Positions 18,857-27,184 of a stretch of DNA of 64,000 nt are shown here, piece after piece. The stretch lies in assembly GCF_039522665.1 (NCBI RefSeq), contig NZ_BAAADV010000003.1, positions 350,124 to 414,123 of the forward strand, read 5' to 3'. Source of the stretch: Natronoarchaeum mannanilyticum (GTDB taxonomy: Archaea; Halobacteriota; Halobacteria; Halobacteriales; Natronoarchaeaceae). A program made the position numbers and the translations under genes. The notes beneath the pieces are model-generated. The model was not told where the DNA came from. It searched no databases and worked only from the letters and a program-made list of their open reading frames with translations. Position 1 is the stretch's first letter. Each line of letters begins with the position of its first letter.

Positions 18857-20572
18857 ATGCGAGTGCTCGCGGTCCACGCCGACGGCCTGGCGTTCGAGGC
18901 GGTCCAGCCCGCGAGCGAGAGCGACGCTGCGACGCCCGCCAGCGGGCCGGCGACCGGCGAACTCGGCGAGTGCGTCGTCGGCTTCGTCGCAGTCGAGCGG
19001 AGCGATCGAGCGGATCGCGACGCTGTCGCGACCGACGCCGCCGCCGAACTGGATGCGGTCGCCGATCGGCTGGGCGCCGAGCGGATCGGGCTGATCCCGC
19101 GCGAGCACCTGATCGACGATCCGGCGAGCGCCGACGCCGCGGCCGCAGCGCTGGAAGCGCTCGCGGAGCAACTGGACCCGGAGCGCGAACTGCTCCGCGC
19201 GCCGGTCGGCTGGCAGCTCGCGGTCGACGTCGAGCGGAAGGGCCACCCGTTCGCCGAGCGGGCGATCCGCGTCGTTCCGCGGCGGCGCGACGCCGACGGG
19301 GCGACGCCGAATCGAGGCGGCGCGAACGCGATCGACGCGCTCTCGGAGCTCGGGCTGGCGGTGCGGGATTCGGCGGGCGACGGTGACGCCCTCCGTTGGC
19401 TGCCCCGGGGGCAGTTCCTCCGGAGCGCGCTCCGCGAGTACGCCGAGGAACTGCTCGCCGACGCGGACGCAGTGCCCGTCTCGACGCCCGCGATCGACGT
19501 CCACGCGGCCGCGGATCGGCGCGAAGGGACCGAGCGCTCCGACTCGATCGTCGGTCCCGCCGATCGCGCCCAGCTTCTGCGTCCCAGCGTCCACGGCGGG
19601 CTACTCTCGGCGCTCGGTGACGCCATCGGCGACGGCGTCGGCGCCGACGATGCGCCCGTTCGGCTCCGCGAAACCGCGCGCTGGAGGCCCGAGCGGGCCG
19701 CGAACGTTCCGCCGGAGGCGTTCGACCGACGCGTCAGGTCCGAGTATCACGCCGCCCTGCCGGACGAGGCGGCCGCGATCGACGAGTTCGAGCGCCTCGT
19801 CGGCGTTATCGCGGAGGCGTCGGCGGCGCTGGGCGTCGCTGCGGAGGCGGCGACGCTCGGCGCCGACGCGGCGACGCTGACGCTCGCAGAGGGGTTCGCC
19901 GTGGACCGGCCGGCGTTCGGCGACCGGATCGCCGCCGCGCTGGACGATCCGGTAGCAGTCGAAACGGTGGCCGATGACTCGCGCTACTGGGCGGCCCGGC
20001 TGGCGTTCGTCGCGACAGACGACGACGGCCGGGAGTTCCCGCTCGGAAGCGTCGAACTCGACGCCGCGACGCCGGCGCGGTTCGGCATCGAGGGCGTGGA
20101 CGGCGGGACGCCGGTGCTGGTCCACGCCGCGCCGATCGGCGACGTCGAGGGCACGATCGCGGCACTGGCGGGCCCCGCCGCGGCGTCCGAACGCAGGGGG
20201 CTACCGATCTGGCTGGCGCCGACGCAGGTGCGACTGGTGCCGATCGACGATCGCCACGTCGGCTTCTGTGACGACGCCGCGATCGAGTTGCGCGACCAGG
20301 GCGTGCGCGCGGACGTCGACGCCCGCGACGCGACAGTCGGCGAGCGACTCGACCGGGCGGCACGCGAGCGCGTGCCGTACGTCGCCGTCGTCGGGGATCG
20401 CGAACTGGACGAGGGGGTGCTCCCGGTCGCGGTGTCAGAGACCGGGCGCGAGGAGCGGCTGACGGTCGACGGCCTCCGCGAGCGCGTGCTGGCGAAGTGT
20501 GAGGGCCGGCTCGGGCTCGGCGGGGCGCTCCCCCGGCGGGTCGGTGCGTACCCGTCGGACGACGACGAGTGA
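18857..20572 (+). CDS. Threonyl-tRNA-synthetase-like protein: editing domain kept, catalytic core degenerate
   Basis: A 571-residue protein. Residues 1-140 match the archaeal ThrRS editing domain (begins MRVLAVHADGLAFEAV). A class II synthetase-like core follows: RWLPRGQFLRSAL and VSTPAIDVHA echo motif 1, and FPLGSVELDAATPARFGIE echoes the ThrRS segment LGTVQLDFELPERF. Key residues are missing: the zinc Cys of LRPAAC-type motifs is gone (LRPSVHGG), the motif 2 Arg-Glu context is scrambled, and motif 3 IHRAxxGSxER reads VHAAPIGDVEG without the Arg. The C-terminal anticodon-binding domain (PIWLAPTQVRLVPI) is present. It may proofread Ser-tRNA(Thr) in trans, like crenarchaeal ThrRS-ed (inference). 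Leaderless start with a CTTTTTGC box about 27 nt upstream. Confidence 0.8.
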   Translation: MRVLAVHADGLAFEAVQPASESDAATPASGPATGELGECVVGFVAVERSDRADRDAVATDAAAELDAVADRLGAERIGLIPREHLIDDPASADAAAAALEALAEQLDPERELLRAPVGWQLAVDVERKGHPFAERAIRVVPRRRDADGATPNRGGANAIDALSELGLAVRDSAGDGDALRWLPRGQFLRSALREYAEELLADADAVPVSTPAIDVHAAADRREGTERSDSIVGPADRAQLLRPSVHGGLLSALGDAIGDGVGADDAPVRLRETARWRPERAANVPPEAFDRRVRSEYHAALPDEAAAIDEFERLVGVIAEASAALGVAAEAATLGADAATLTLAEGFAVDRPAFGDRIAAALDDPVAVETVADDSRYWAARLAFVATDDDGREFPLGSVELDAATPARFGIEGVDGGTPVLVHAAPIGDVEGTIAALAGPAAASERRGLPIWLAPTQVRLVPIDDRHVGFCDDAAIELRDQGVRADVDARDATVGERLDRAARERVPYVAVVGDRELDEGVLPVAVSETGREERLTVDGLRERVLAKCEGRLGLGGALPRRVGAYPSDDDE

Positions 20573-20692
20573 ACGCGCGGTCTGCGGACCGCCAGGCGAC
20601 GGGAAGCAGTTGCGATGGCGCGCACGGCGCCGCTCCGATGGGGATGCGCCGTCGAATATTTTTTCTAAATCGCGCGCCAACGACGGCCTGTC

Positions 20693-21742
20693 GTGCCGTC
20701 GACGTTGTTCCTGCTCGGGATAGCGGTCGCCGCCTTCGTCGGCGTAAACATCGGCGGGTCCTCGACGGGCGTCGCGTTCGGGCCGGCGACCGGCAGCGGC
20801 GTGCTGTCGATGCGGCAGGCCTCCGCCCTGATGGCCGTCTGCGTCCTACTGGGCGGGTTCACGATCGGGACGAACGTCGTCGACACGCTGGGCACCGAGT
20901 TCGTCTCGGGAGAGTATTTCACGCCCGGCGCGTCGATCGGCGTCCTCCTGTTCGTCGGCCTCGGCATCCTGCTCGGGAACGTCCTGAAGGTGTCGACCAG
21001 CACCAGCCAGACCGCGGTCGCCGCAGTCGTCGGGATGGGCGCGGCGCTGGGCGCGCTCGACTGGGAGACCGTCGGCGTCGTCGTCATCTGGTGGGTGCTC
21101 TCGACGATCCTGGCGTTCTGGCTCTGCGCGTTCGTCGGCCGGTACCTGTACGACTCGGTCGTCGCGGCGCTCGACTTCGACGCCGACGACCGGGTCGCCG
21201 AGCTGGCCGTGATCGGAATCGGCTGTTACATGGCGTTCTCTGCGGGCGCCTCGAACGTCGCCAACGCGGTCGCGCCGCTGGTCGGCTCGGGCCAGCTCGG
21301 CATGACCGCCGGCGTCGCGCTCGCCGGGCTGGCGATCGGCGCGGGCGCGTTCGCGCTGGGACCCCGGACGATGGAGACGGTCGGCGAGGACATCACCGAC
21401 CTCTCGCTGGAGGCGTCGCTGATCGCCGAGTCGATCGCCGCGACGATCCTCACCGGGCTGAGCTGGGCGGGGATTCCCGCGAGCCTGGCGGTCGTGCTCA
21501 CCGCCTGCGTGATCGGGCTCGGCTGGGGCCGGGCGAGCCGCCGGGTGCCGCTCCAGGCGATCGTCCGCCCGGAGGGGCTCACGAACGGGGAGCAGTCGAC
21601 GTGGGCCGAGGATCAGCTCGACCTGTTCGATCCGACGACGACCAAGCGGATCGTGACGACGTGGATCGCCACCCCGACCGTCGCGGGCGCCGTCGCGTTC
21701 GTCGCGTTCGAGGTCGCGCAGCGGTTCGGTACGCTCGCGTGA
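20693..21742 (+). CDS. PiT family inorganic phosphate transporter
   Basis: A 349-residue polytopic membrane protein with the two inverted signature regions of the PiT family: FVGVNIGGSSTGVAFGPATGSG near the N-terminus and GASNVANAVAPLVGSG in the second half. PiT proteins move phosphate with Na+ or H+. The protein has about ten hydrophobic segments. The GTG at 20693 is supported by an AATATTTTTTC box about 27-30 nt upstream. Two PhoU-type genes lie about 7-9 kb away, not adjacent. Confidence 0.88.
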   Translation: MPSTLFLLGIAVAAFVGVNIGGSSTGVAFGPATGSGVLSMRQASALMAVCVLLGGFTIGTNVVDTLGTEFVSGEYFTPGASIGVLLFVGLGILLGNVLKVSTSTSQTAVAAVVGMGAALGALDWETVGVVVIWWVLSTILAFWLCAFVGRYLYDSVVAALDFDADDRVAELAVIGIGCYMAFSAGASNVANAVAPLVGSGQLGMTAGVALAGLAIGAGAFALGPRTMETVGEDITDLSLEASLIAESIAATILTGLSWAGIPASLAVVLTACVIGLGWGRASRRVPLQAIVRPEGLTNGEQSTWAEDQLDLFDPTTTKRIVTTWIATPTVAGAVAFVAFEVAQRFGTLA

Positions 21743-21835
21743 TCCCGGACTCGGTCGGAGAGCCGGGCGGGAACCTCGCGTCGCGCCGACGCCCAGGTCA
21801 GATTTTTCCGCGAGAGCGCCCAATCTCCGACGACC

Positions 21836-22252
21836 ATGTCCCTGAGCAACGCTCGGAAACGCTTCCAGGGTAGGCAGACGCAGTTCCACATCGAGCTGCT
21901 GTACGGCGCGCTGTTTATCGCCGGGTTCGGCTACCTCGTCTTCCGCGTCGATCCGCGGGTCGCGGCGTTCGAGGGCGGCCTCGTCGTCGGCTACCTGCTG
22001 CGCATCTGGGAGAAGATGTCGATCTACGAGCGGATCCTCGAAGAGACCGTCTCCCGAGAAGCGGAGGCGCAGGTCGAAGCCGAAGTCGAGGAGCAGGTTT
22101 CGGACGAGATCGAGACGGAGCTCGAAGAGCAAGTTCCCACCGAAGTCGAGGAACGGGTCGACGAGGAGGTCGACGAACGCCTCGACGAGGAACTCGAGCG
22201 GCGCGTCGACGCCGCAGATCCGCAAAGCGACGACGAGTCGAAGTCCGCTTAG
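21836..22252 (+). CDS. Small membrane protein with Glu-rich coiled-coil tail
   Basis: A 138-residue protein with one or two membrane segments (about 20-37 and 43-55), then from about 62 a highly charged tail built from short repeats of the pattern EVEEQV/ELEEQV/EVEERV/EVDERL, predicted as a long helix or coiled coil. Function unknown. A TATA-like ATTTTTCC box about 27-30 nt upstream supports the ATG. Its stop codon overlaps the stop of the convergent CDC48 remnant, so this gene or its flank replaced the rest of that gene. Confidence 0.7.
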   Translation: MSLSNARKRFQGRQTQFHIELLYGALFIAGFGYLVFRVDPRVAAFEGGLVVGYLLRIWEKMSIYERILEETVSREAEAQVEAEVEEQVSDEIETELEEQVPTEVEERVDEEVDERLDEELERRVDAADPQSDDESKSA

Positions 22253-22365
22253 TCTCCTGGCTGGCCGCCGCTGGCGACCCCCAACTCGCCCAGCGCCTCG
22301 CGGTCGATGACGGCCATGCCGCTGCCCGGTTCGCGGTTCTTGAGCTGTTTGACCGTGAGTCGCAT
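22249..22365 (-). pseudogene. Truncated CDC48/VAT-type AAA ATPase, N-terminal 38 codons only
   Basis: The 38-codon ORF begins MRLTVKQLKNREPGSG and continues MAVIDREALGELGV, which matches the first beta-strands of the N-domain of archaeal CDC48/VAT ATPases (pattern MKLTVKxLK...GxGxAxIDR...EL). It then ends GGQPGD-stop where the family continues for more than 700 residues. No continuation is found in other frames because the convergent coiled-coil gene occupies that DNA. A Shine-Dalgarno GAGGTGA sits 5 nt before the ATG. In many haloarchaea hsp20 is followed by a CDC48 gene, so this is likely a deletion remnant, or possibly a retained microprotein. Confidence 0.7.
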
Positions 22366-22441
22366 GGCTCTCACCTCGGTTGTGCGCAGAAAAATCGACT
22401 CTCGGACGACGCTACGAAGACCGGTTCCGCGCCGGGCGCGT

Positions 22442-22813
22442 TCAGCCCTCCACCTCGATCTGCTTGCCGCGGGTTGTCGCGCCCGTCTGGACCGGCAGCC
22501 GGACTTCGAGGATCCCGTTGTTGTAGCGGGCCGCGATCTCGTCGTCGTCGACGGTCTTGGGGAAGCGGAACCGACGGTGGTAGGTCTTGCGCTCGCCGCG
22601 CTGGTCGTCTTCGTGCTCGGCGGCGATGTTGAGGACGCCGTCGTCCCAAGCGACGTCGATCTCCTCGGGATCGAAGCCCGGCAGCTCGACGCTCAGGACG
22701 AACTCGTCGTCCTCTTCGTACAGTTCGTAGTCGCTGCGACTACCTTCGAACAGTCGACTTGGCAGGTCTGTGCTCTGGAACCAGGAGCCAGTTGGACCAG
22801 TTGGCAGCGCCAT
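22442..22813 (-). CDS. hsp20: Hsp20/alpha-crystallin family small heat-shock protein
   Basis: A 123-residue small heat-shock chaperone. The alpha-crystallin domain runs from about 28 to 115, with ELYEEDDEFVLSVELPGFDPEEI at its start, the consensus AxxxNGxLxVxxP as ARYNNGILEVRLP near the end, and RRFRFPKTVD in between. Start at 22813 is preceded by a strong Shine-Dalgarno GGAGGTGA, unusual among the mostly leaderless genes here. A CDC48 remnant with a similar leader follows downstream in the same direction. Confidence 0.93.
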   Translation of the reverse strand: MALPTGPTGSWFQSTDLPSRLFEGSRSDYELYEEDDEFVLSVELPGFDPEEIDVAWDDGVLNIAAEHEDDQRGERKTYHRRFRFPKTVDDDEIAARYNNGILEVRLPVQTGATTRGKQIEVEG

Positions 22814-22819
22814 CGGTTC

Positions 22820-22870
22820 TCACCTCCTGCGCTCGTTTGTACGTTGTTCGCGGTTCGTGATAGATTTTTC
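22820..22870 (-). promoter_or_regulatory. Heat-shock promoter and Shine-Dalgarno of hsp20
   Basis: Reading the minus strand: an A/T-rich TATA-like AAAAATCTATC (about 22860-22870), then a leader of about 25 nt, then GGAGGTGA (22820-22827) 6 nt before the ATG. The upstream flank is A/T-rich (AGAAAATATTC), as expected for an inducible archaeal promoter. Confidence 0.6.
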
Positions 22871-23056
22871 TGAATATTTTCTACAATTGAGAGCCGAAAA
22901 ACGCGGCTGCTACGGAGCGGAACGTGCCAACCGTTAGCTATCGCGCAACTCGGTGAGACCCATAGCGGAGATCGAAGTCAGTACCACTGCGTCTCTGTCA
23001 CCCAGATCCTCACATGTATCTGATACTTATGAGTGTGTGCATAACAATGTCACGTG

Positions 23057-23455
23057 ATGAAGCCACACTATCGGAACGGCGAGCAGGTCATCGACCGCTG
23101 GGACGACGTGTTCGAAGCGCTCTCGGCCGAGCCCAGGCGTCAACTCGTCGTCTCCCTGCTCGACGCCGAGCCGGCCGAGTCGGTTCCCCTGCCCGAGAGC
23201 GCGGTGAACCCCAACGTCCCGCCCGATCGGGAGGCGCTTCGCCGAGAGTTGCACCACCATCACCTGCCGAAGCTGGCCGATCTGGGGATCGTCGCGTGGG
23301 AGGAGGATCCGCTGGTCGCATCCAGGGGCCCCCGATTCGACGAAGCGGCCGTCGTGTTCGAGGCGCTGCACTCGACCGCGACCGAGCTGCCGGATTCGCT
23401 GGTCGTCGGCTGTCAGCGCCTCGAACGGGAGCGCCAGAAGGGCGTCGGCGATTAG
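23057..23455 (+). CDS. Haloarchaeal winged-helix regulator (DUF7344-like)
   Basis: A 132-residue protein with an ArsR-like winged helix at about 15-95: VFEALSAEPRRQLVVSLL is the first helix pair and HHLPKLADLGIVAWEEDP the recognition helix and wing. This arrangement is common in haloarchaeal DUF7344-type regulators. ATG 23057 is preceded in frame by GTG 23054; a TATA-like TACTTATG about 28 nt upstream supports this position. It stands alone, between hsp20 and a convergent aldo/keto reductase, and its target is unknown. Confidence 0.75.
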   Translation: MKPHYRNGEQVIDRWDDVFEALSAEPRRQLVVSLLDAEPAESVPLPESAVNPNVPPDREALRRELHHHHLPKLADLGIVAWEEDPLVASRGPRFDEAAVVFEALHSTATELPDSLVVGCQRLERERQKGVGD

Positions 23456-23487
23456 CGGAACCGTCGCTCGAACGGAGAGGGGAGTCG

Positions 23488-24471
23488 TTACCAGCGGTGA
23501 TGGACGTGCTCGCGGACGTGCTCGTCGTAGACGTCTCGCACCGCACCGTGTGTCTCGTGGTCGAGCGAGTCGAAGCCGGCGGCCTCGACGTTCTGGGCGA
23601 CGTGGTCGGGATCGGTCGAGCCGGGGATCACGGTCGAGACGGCGTCGTGGTCGAGGATCCACCGGAGCGTGAACTGGGCCATCGTCATCTCCTCGGGGAC
23701 GAGCGGGCGGAGTTCGTCGACGGCGTCGAGCCCGACCTCGTAGGGGACGCCCGCGAACGTCTCGCCGACGTCGAAGGCGTCGCCGTGGCGGTTGTAGTTG
23801 CGGTGGTCGTCCTCGGGGAACTCGGTGTCCCGATCCAGCTTCCCCGTCAGCAGGCCCGACGCGAGCGGGACGCGCACGATGACGCCGATATCGCGGCGCT
23901 TCGCTTCCTCGAAGAACAGCTCGGCGGGGCGCTGGCGGAACGGGTTGAAGATGATCTGTATCGTTTCGACGCCCGGATACTCGATCGCCTTGAGCGCCTC
24001 CTCGACGCGCTCGACGCTGACGCCGTACTGGTCGATCTTGCCGGCGTCGGACAGGTCGGCCAGCGCGTCGAACGTCTCGGGCTGGTAGTACGCGTCGGTG
24101 GGCGGGCAGTGCAGCTGCAGCAGATCCAGCGTCTCGACGCCGAGGTTCTCCCGGCTGCGGTCGACGAACCGCTCGATGTGCTCGCGGTCGTAGTCCTCGG
24201 CGACGTGGGGGTCGAGCCGGCGGCCCGCCTTCGTCGCGACGATCGGGTCCTCGTGGCGCTCGTCGAGGACCTCCCGAATGAGGCGCTCGCTGCGCCCGTC
24301 GCCGTACACGTCCGCTGTGTCGACGAAGTCGACGCCCTCGTCGAGAGCGGCGCTGATCGCAGCGCGACCCTCTTCCTCCGAAACGTCGCCCCAGTCCGAG
24401 CCGACGTTCCACGTCCCGAGGCCGATCTCCGTCACGTTCCAGCCGGTGTCGCCGAGTCGTCGCCGTTGCAT
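23488..24471 (-). CDS. Aldo/keto reductase
   Basis: A 327-residue NAD(P)H-dependent oxidoreductase with a TIM-barrel pattern. The AKR tetrad is visible: Asp and Tyr in DTADVYGDGRSE, Lys in IVATKAGRRLD and His in LLQLHCPPTD. The cofactor-binding end is TVIPGSTDPDHVAQNVEA. The N-terminus MQRRRLGDTGWNVTEIGLGTW is typical of the YdhF/voltage-channel-beta-like bacterial and archaeal AKRs. Substrate unknown. Single gene, convergent with the preceding regulator. Confidence 0.92.
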   Translation of the reverse strand: MQRRRLGDTGWNVTEIGLGTWNVGSDWGDVSEEEGRAAISAALDEGVDFVDTADVYGDGRSERLIREVLDERHEDPIVATKAGRRLDPHVAEDYDREHIERFVDRSRENLGVETLDLLQLHCPPTDAYYQPETFDALADLSDAGKIDQYGVSVERVEEALKAIEYPGVETIQIIFNPFRQRPAELFFEEAKRRDIGVIVRVPLASGLLTGKLDRDTEFPEDDHRNYNRHGDAFDVGETFAGVPYEVGLDAVDELRPLVPEEMTMAQFTLRWILDHDAVSTVIPGSTDPDHVAQNVEAAGFDSLDHETHGAVRDVYDEHVREHVHHRW

Positions 24472-24553
24472 ACCCGCATTCGACGAGCGGGAGCGCCGTT
24501 ACGGTTTGGGTAGCGACAGACGAGTCGGGCAGCCGCGCTCCGGCGGAAACCGC

Positions 24554-25594
24554 TCACCGCTCGCGGACGCCGGTGCCCGGCCGGTCGACCGCCGCGAGGT
24601 CGATCTCGCCGCCGGGCATACCCACGCCCTCGAAGGGGTCGTCGGCCAGCAGCAGCGAGCCGTCGAGGTCGACGTACTCGGCCAGCGGCGCGAGGTGGGC
24701 CATCGCGGCGATCGAGGGCTGGGCCTCGACCATGCAGCCCAGCATCACGTCGAGTCCCTCGGCGCGGGCGGCGTGGGCCATCCGCCGGGCCTCGCGCAGG
24801 CTCGCGCACTTCGAGAGCTTGATGACGATCACGTCCGCCCGATCCGCGACCGCGGGGACGTCCGGCAGCCGGACGCAGCTCTCGTCGGCGGCGACCGGCA
24901 GCGCGGCGCTCTCGTACACCCGGCGCAGGGCCTCGGGCTCGTCGGCGGGCACCGGCTGTTCGAGCAGTTCGACGCCGAAGTCCGCCAGGAACTCGGCCAT
25001 CCGGACGGCGTCGGCGCGCGACCAGGCCTCGTTGGCGTCGACCCGCAGCGCGGCGTCGGGCGCGGCCGAGCGCACAGTTCGAACGATCTCGCGGTCCCGG
25101 TCGGTGCCGAGCTTGACCTTCAGCGTCGAGAAGCCCCGGTCGACGGCCTCGCGGGCGTGCTCGGCCATCGCGTCGACGTCGTCGAGCCCGATCGTGTAGC
25201 ACGTCTCGGGCGCTCGGTCGGGGTCGAGCCCCCAAAGGCGGTACAGCGGGAGCCCGGCGCGCTTCGCGGCGAGGTCGTGGAGCGCGACGCTGACGGCGCC
25301 CCGAGCGGCGGGGTTCCGGCGGACGACCTCGCCGAGGCGACGCTCGATCCGGTCGAGCGCGTGCGGGTCGCCGATCGTCTCGACGGCGTCGAGCAGGTCG
25401 GGGAGGACGGCCGCCGCGGTCGCGGCGGTCTCGCCGTAGTGACGCGTCGGCGCGGCGCCGCCGATCCCCTCGTTGCCGTCGCCGTCGCTGATCCTGACCA
25501 GCGGGTACTCGACGGTACGGGTTGTCCCCCGAGCGATCGTGAACGGGCGCTCCGTGTCCAGCGAGAGCGTCTCGAACTCGGCGTCGAGCGTCAC
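24554..25594 (-). CDS. Enolase-superfamily epimerase (dipeptide epimerase / DgcA-like)
   Basis: A 346-residue member of the muconate-lactonising subgroup of the enolase superfamily. The capping domain occupies about 1-125. Barrel motifs are LKVKL (Lys159 and Lys161), RVDANEAW (Asp186), LLEQPV (Glu212), AADES (Asp237) and IKLSKC (Lys259/Lys262), the pattern of L-Ala-D/L-Glu epimerases. Its start overlaps the stop of the DUF1611 gene by four bases. In bacteria this pair acts as DgcN (D-glutamate N-acetyltransferase) and DgcA (N-acetyl-D-glutamate racemase); the same role here is inferred from pairing. Confidence 0.88.
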   Translation of the reverse strand: MTLDAEFETLSLDTERPFTIARGTTRTVEYPLVRISDGDGNEGIGGAAPTRHYGETAATAAAVLPDLLDAVETIGDPHALDRIERRLGEVVRRNPAARGAVSVALHDLAAKRAGLPLYRLWGLDPDRAPETCYTIGLDDVDAMAEHAREAVDRGFSTLKVKLGTDRDREIVRTVRSAAPDAALRVDANEAWSRADAVRMAEFLADFGVELLEQPVPADEPEALRRVYESAALPVAADESCVRLPDVPAVADRADVIVIKLSKCASLREARRMAHAARAEGLDVMLGCMVEAQPSIAAMAHLAPLAEYVDLDGSLLLADDPFEGVGMPGGEIDLAAVDRPGTGVRER

Positions 25595-26604
25595 AGCAGC
25601 GCCTCCACCAGTTCGTCGGTGCCCTGTCGGATCGGGTCCGCGGCGGGCGCGTCGACGGCGTCGCCGAACTCGGCGATCGCGTCGGCCGCCGCGGTCTCGG
25701 GGTACTCCGAGGTGTTGAGCGCGCCGGCGGCGACCTCTGTCTCGCGGACGGGCGCCGCCAGCCCCTCATACAGGTCGACGTACGTCTCGATCGCGGGCAT
25801 CTCGAACGACTCGTAGCCGTGGATCGCTTCCCGACCCGCCTCGTGACACAGCACCAGTTTGTCCGGCATCGCGCCGTGGAGGATGCCGCAGGTCACCGCC
25901 GAGTACGCCGGGTGGACGATGCTGCCCTGGCCCTCGACGAACAGGTACTCGCGGTCGTCGCCGACCTCTCGGATCATGCGCTCGACCGCGCCCGCGGTGA
26001 AATCCGAGATCGTCCGGTCGATCGGGATTCCCCAGCCCTCGATCATGATGCCGGTCTGGCCCGTCGGGACGACGGCGGCGTCGTGCCCGGCCTCGGCGGC
26101 GGCGCGGGCGAGTTCCATCGTCGTCGTCATCTTCCCAGTGTTGCAGTCCGTGCCCACAGTGAGAATCACCTCCGCGTCGACCTCGTCGGCCCGGCCCTGG
26201 CTGACGGTCAGATCCTCGGGCGGCTTGCGCACGTCCCGGAGCTCGCCGCCGTGCTCCTCGGCGAGACGGGCGAACTCCTCGTCCTCCGAGAGGAAGTAGT
26301 GCAGTCCGGCGATCACGTCACAGCCCCGTTCGAGGGCGGTGACGACGTCGGCGCGCCAGGACTCGTCGAAGCCGCCGCCGATCGGCGCGACGCCGATTAT
26401 CAGCGCGTCGATCGACGCGTCGACCGCGCTCATCCCCGAGACGATCGGAGCGTCCTGCACGTCGGCGACGTGATCGCCGACCTGCGTTCCGGCGCTGTCC
26501 CGATCCAGCACCGCGACGACGTCGTGGTCGGCGTACCGCAGGACGCCCAGCGCCGTCTTCGCGTCGCCGGGGAACTTCTCGTGGGCCAGAATTGCCACTC
26601 GCAT
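25591..26604 (-). CDS. DUF1611 protein (DgcN-like, D-glutamate N-acetyltransferase family)
   Basis: A 337-residue DUF1611 protein. The N-terminal third (MRVAILAHEKFPG) is a Rossmann-like domain; the C-terminal part carries the P-loop GTDCNTGKMTT near residue 165 and then VVPTGQTGIMIEGWG and FVEGQGSIVHPAYS, all family hallmarks. Start 26604 was chosen because a TGTTAAG box lies about 26 nt upstream; the longer frame to 26694 runs past it. It is the first gene of a two-gene operon with the epimerase (overlap ATGA-type at 25591-25594). Role in D-glutamate handling is by family analogy. Confidence 0.88.
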   Translation of the reverse strand: MRVAILAHEKFPGDAKTALGVLRYADHDVVAVLDRDSAGTQVGDHVADVQDAPIVSGMSAVDASIDALIIGVAPIGGGFDESWRADVVTALERGCDVIAGLHYFLSEDEEFARLAEEHGGELRDVRKPPEDLTVSQGRADEVDAEVILTVGTDCNTGKMTTTMELARAAAEAGHDAAVVPTGQTGIMIEGWGIPIDRTISDFTAGAVERMIREVGDDREYLFVEGQGSIVHPAYSAVTCGILHGAMPDKLVLCHEAGREAIHGYESFEMPAIETYVDLYEGLAAPVRETEVAAGALNTSEYPETAAADAIAEFGDAVDAPAADPIRQGTDELVEALL

Positions 26605-26710
26605 GGCAGGGGCTACGCGCCGATGCTTAACAGTTGTATGGACTGTTCGCGAGCAACCGTCGTTGGAGTCCTTGAGAGACTTCCTGCGATTCACGAACGC
26701 AGTTTAGAGA

Positions 26711-27184
26711 TCACAGAACAAGGAAAAGGACCGACAGAGCAGCTATAACGAAAATCACGATAAGCACGATCAGGGGGAGCGAGAAGGTCCTAGAATCTCG
26801 GTCTGCACTGTCGGTTTCTTCCTCATTGGTATCGTCGTCCGAGTAAACGAGCGAACCGTCGGGTGCGACATCCGGACTTGAATCAGAAATTGGGGATTTA
26901 GAAGTACTTCCGACCGTCTGCTCGCGAGAAACGGTCATCGGTTCGACGTCTATCTCGGAGTAATGGCGATCGCTTTCAAGATCAACCTCAGCCACCGTTG
27001 TAGACGTATTATCGATGTCTTCCTGATCAGAGCGGCTGTTTTTCTTGAACAGCTGCGGATTGTCCAGGGCTTTGCAGTCGTGGCGCTCCGGAAGGCGATG
27101 CTCCGTGCAGAACACGCGATCACAGTAGTTGCACTTGAACGCGAACTCGTCCATCTCACGCGCACAAATCTCGCACTGTGTCAC
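26711..27184 (-). CDS. AN1-type zinc-finger protein with C-terminal membrane anchor
   Basis: A 157-residue protein starting at GTG 27184. An AN1-like zinc finger occupies residues 3-40: CEIC, then CNYC, CTEH, RHDC, giving the Cys/His spacing of AN1 fingers. Residues 45-130 are acidic, Ser/Asp/Glu-rich and likely disordered. Residues about 137-157 (FSLPLIVLIVIFVIAALSVL) form one membrane helix at the very end, so the finger faces the cytoplasm (inference). The gene and its flanks are clearly richer in A+T than the neighbours and use many A/T-ending codons, suggesting recent transfer or weak selection. Function unknown. Confidence 0.75.
   Translation of the reverse strand: MTQCEICAREMDEFAFKCNYCDRVFCTEHRLPERHDCKALDNPQLFKKNSRSDQEDIDNTSTTVAEVDLESDRHYSEIDVEPMTVSREQTVGSTSKSPISDSSPDVAPDGSLVYSDDDTNEEETDSADRDSRTFSLPLIVLIVIFVIAALSVLFLVL

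Noticed and set aside
26605-26694. Longer N-terminus for the DUF1611 protein
   Set aside because: The family begins at MRVAILAHEKFPG and the TATA-like box lies inside the proposed extension.
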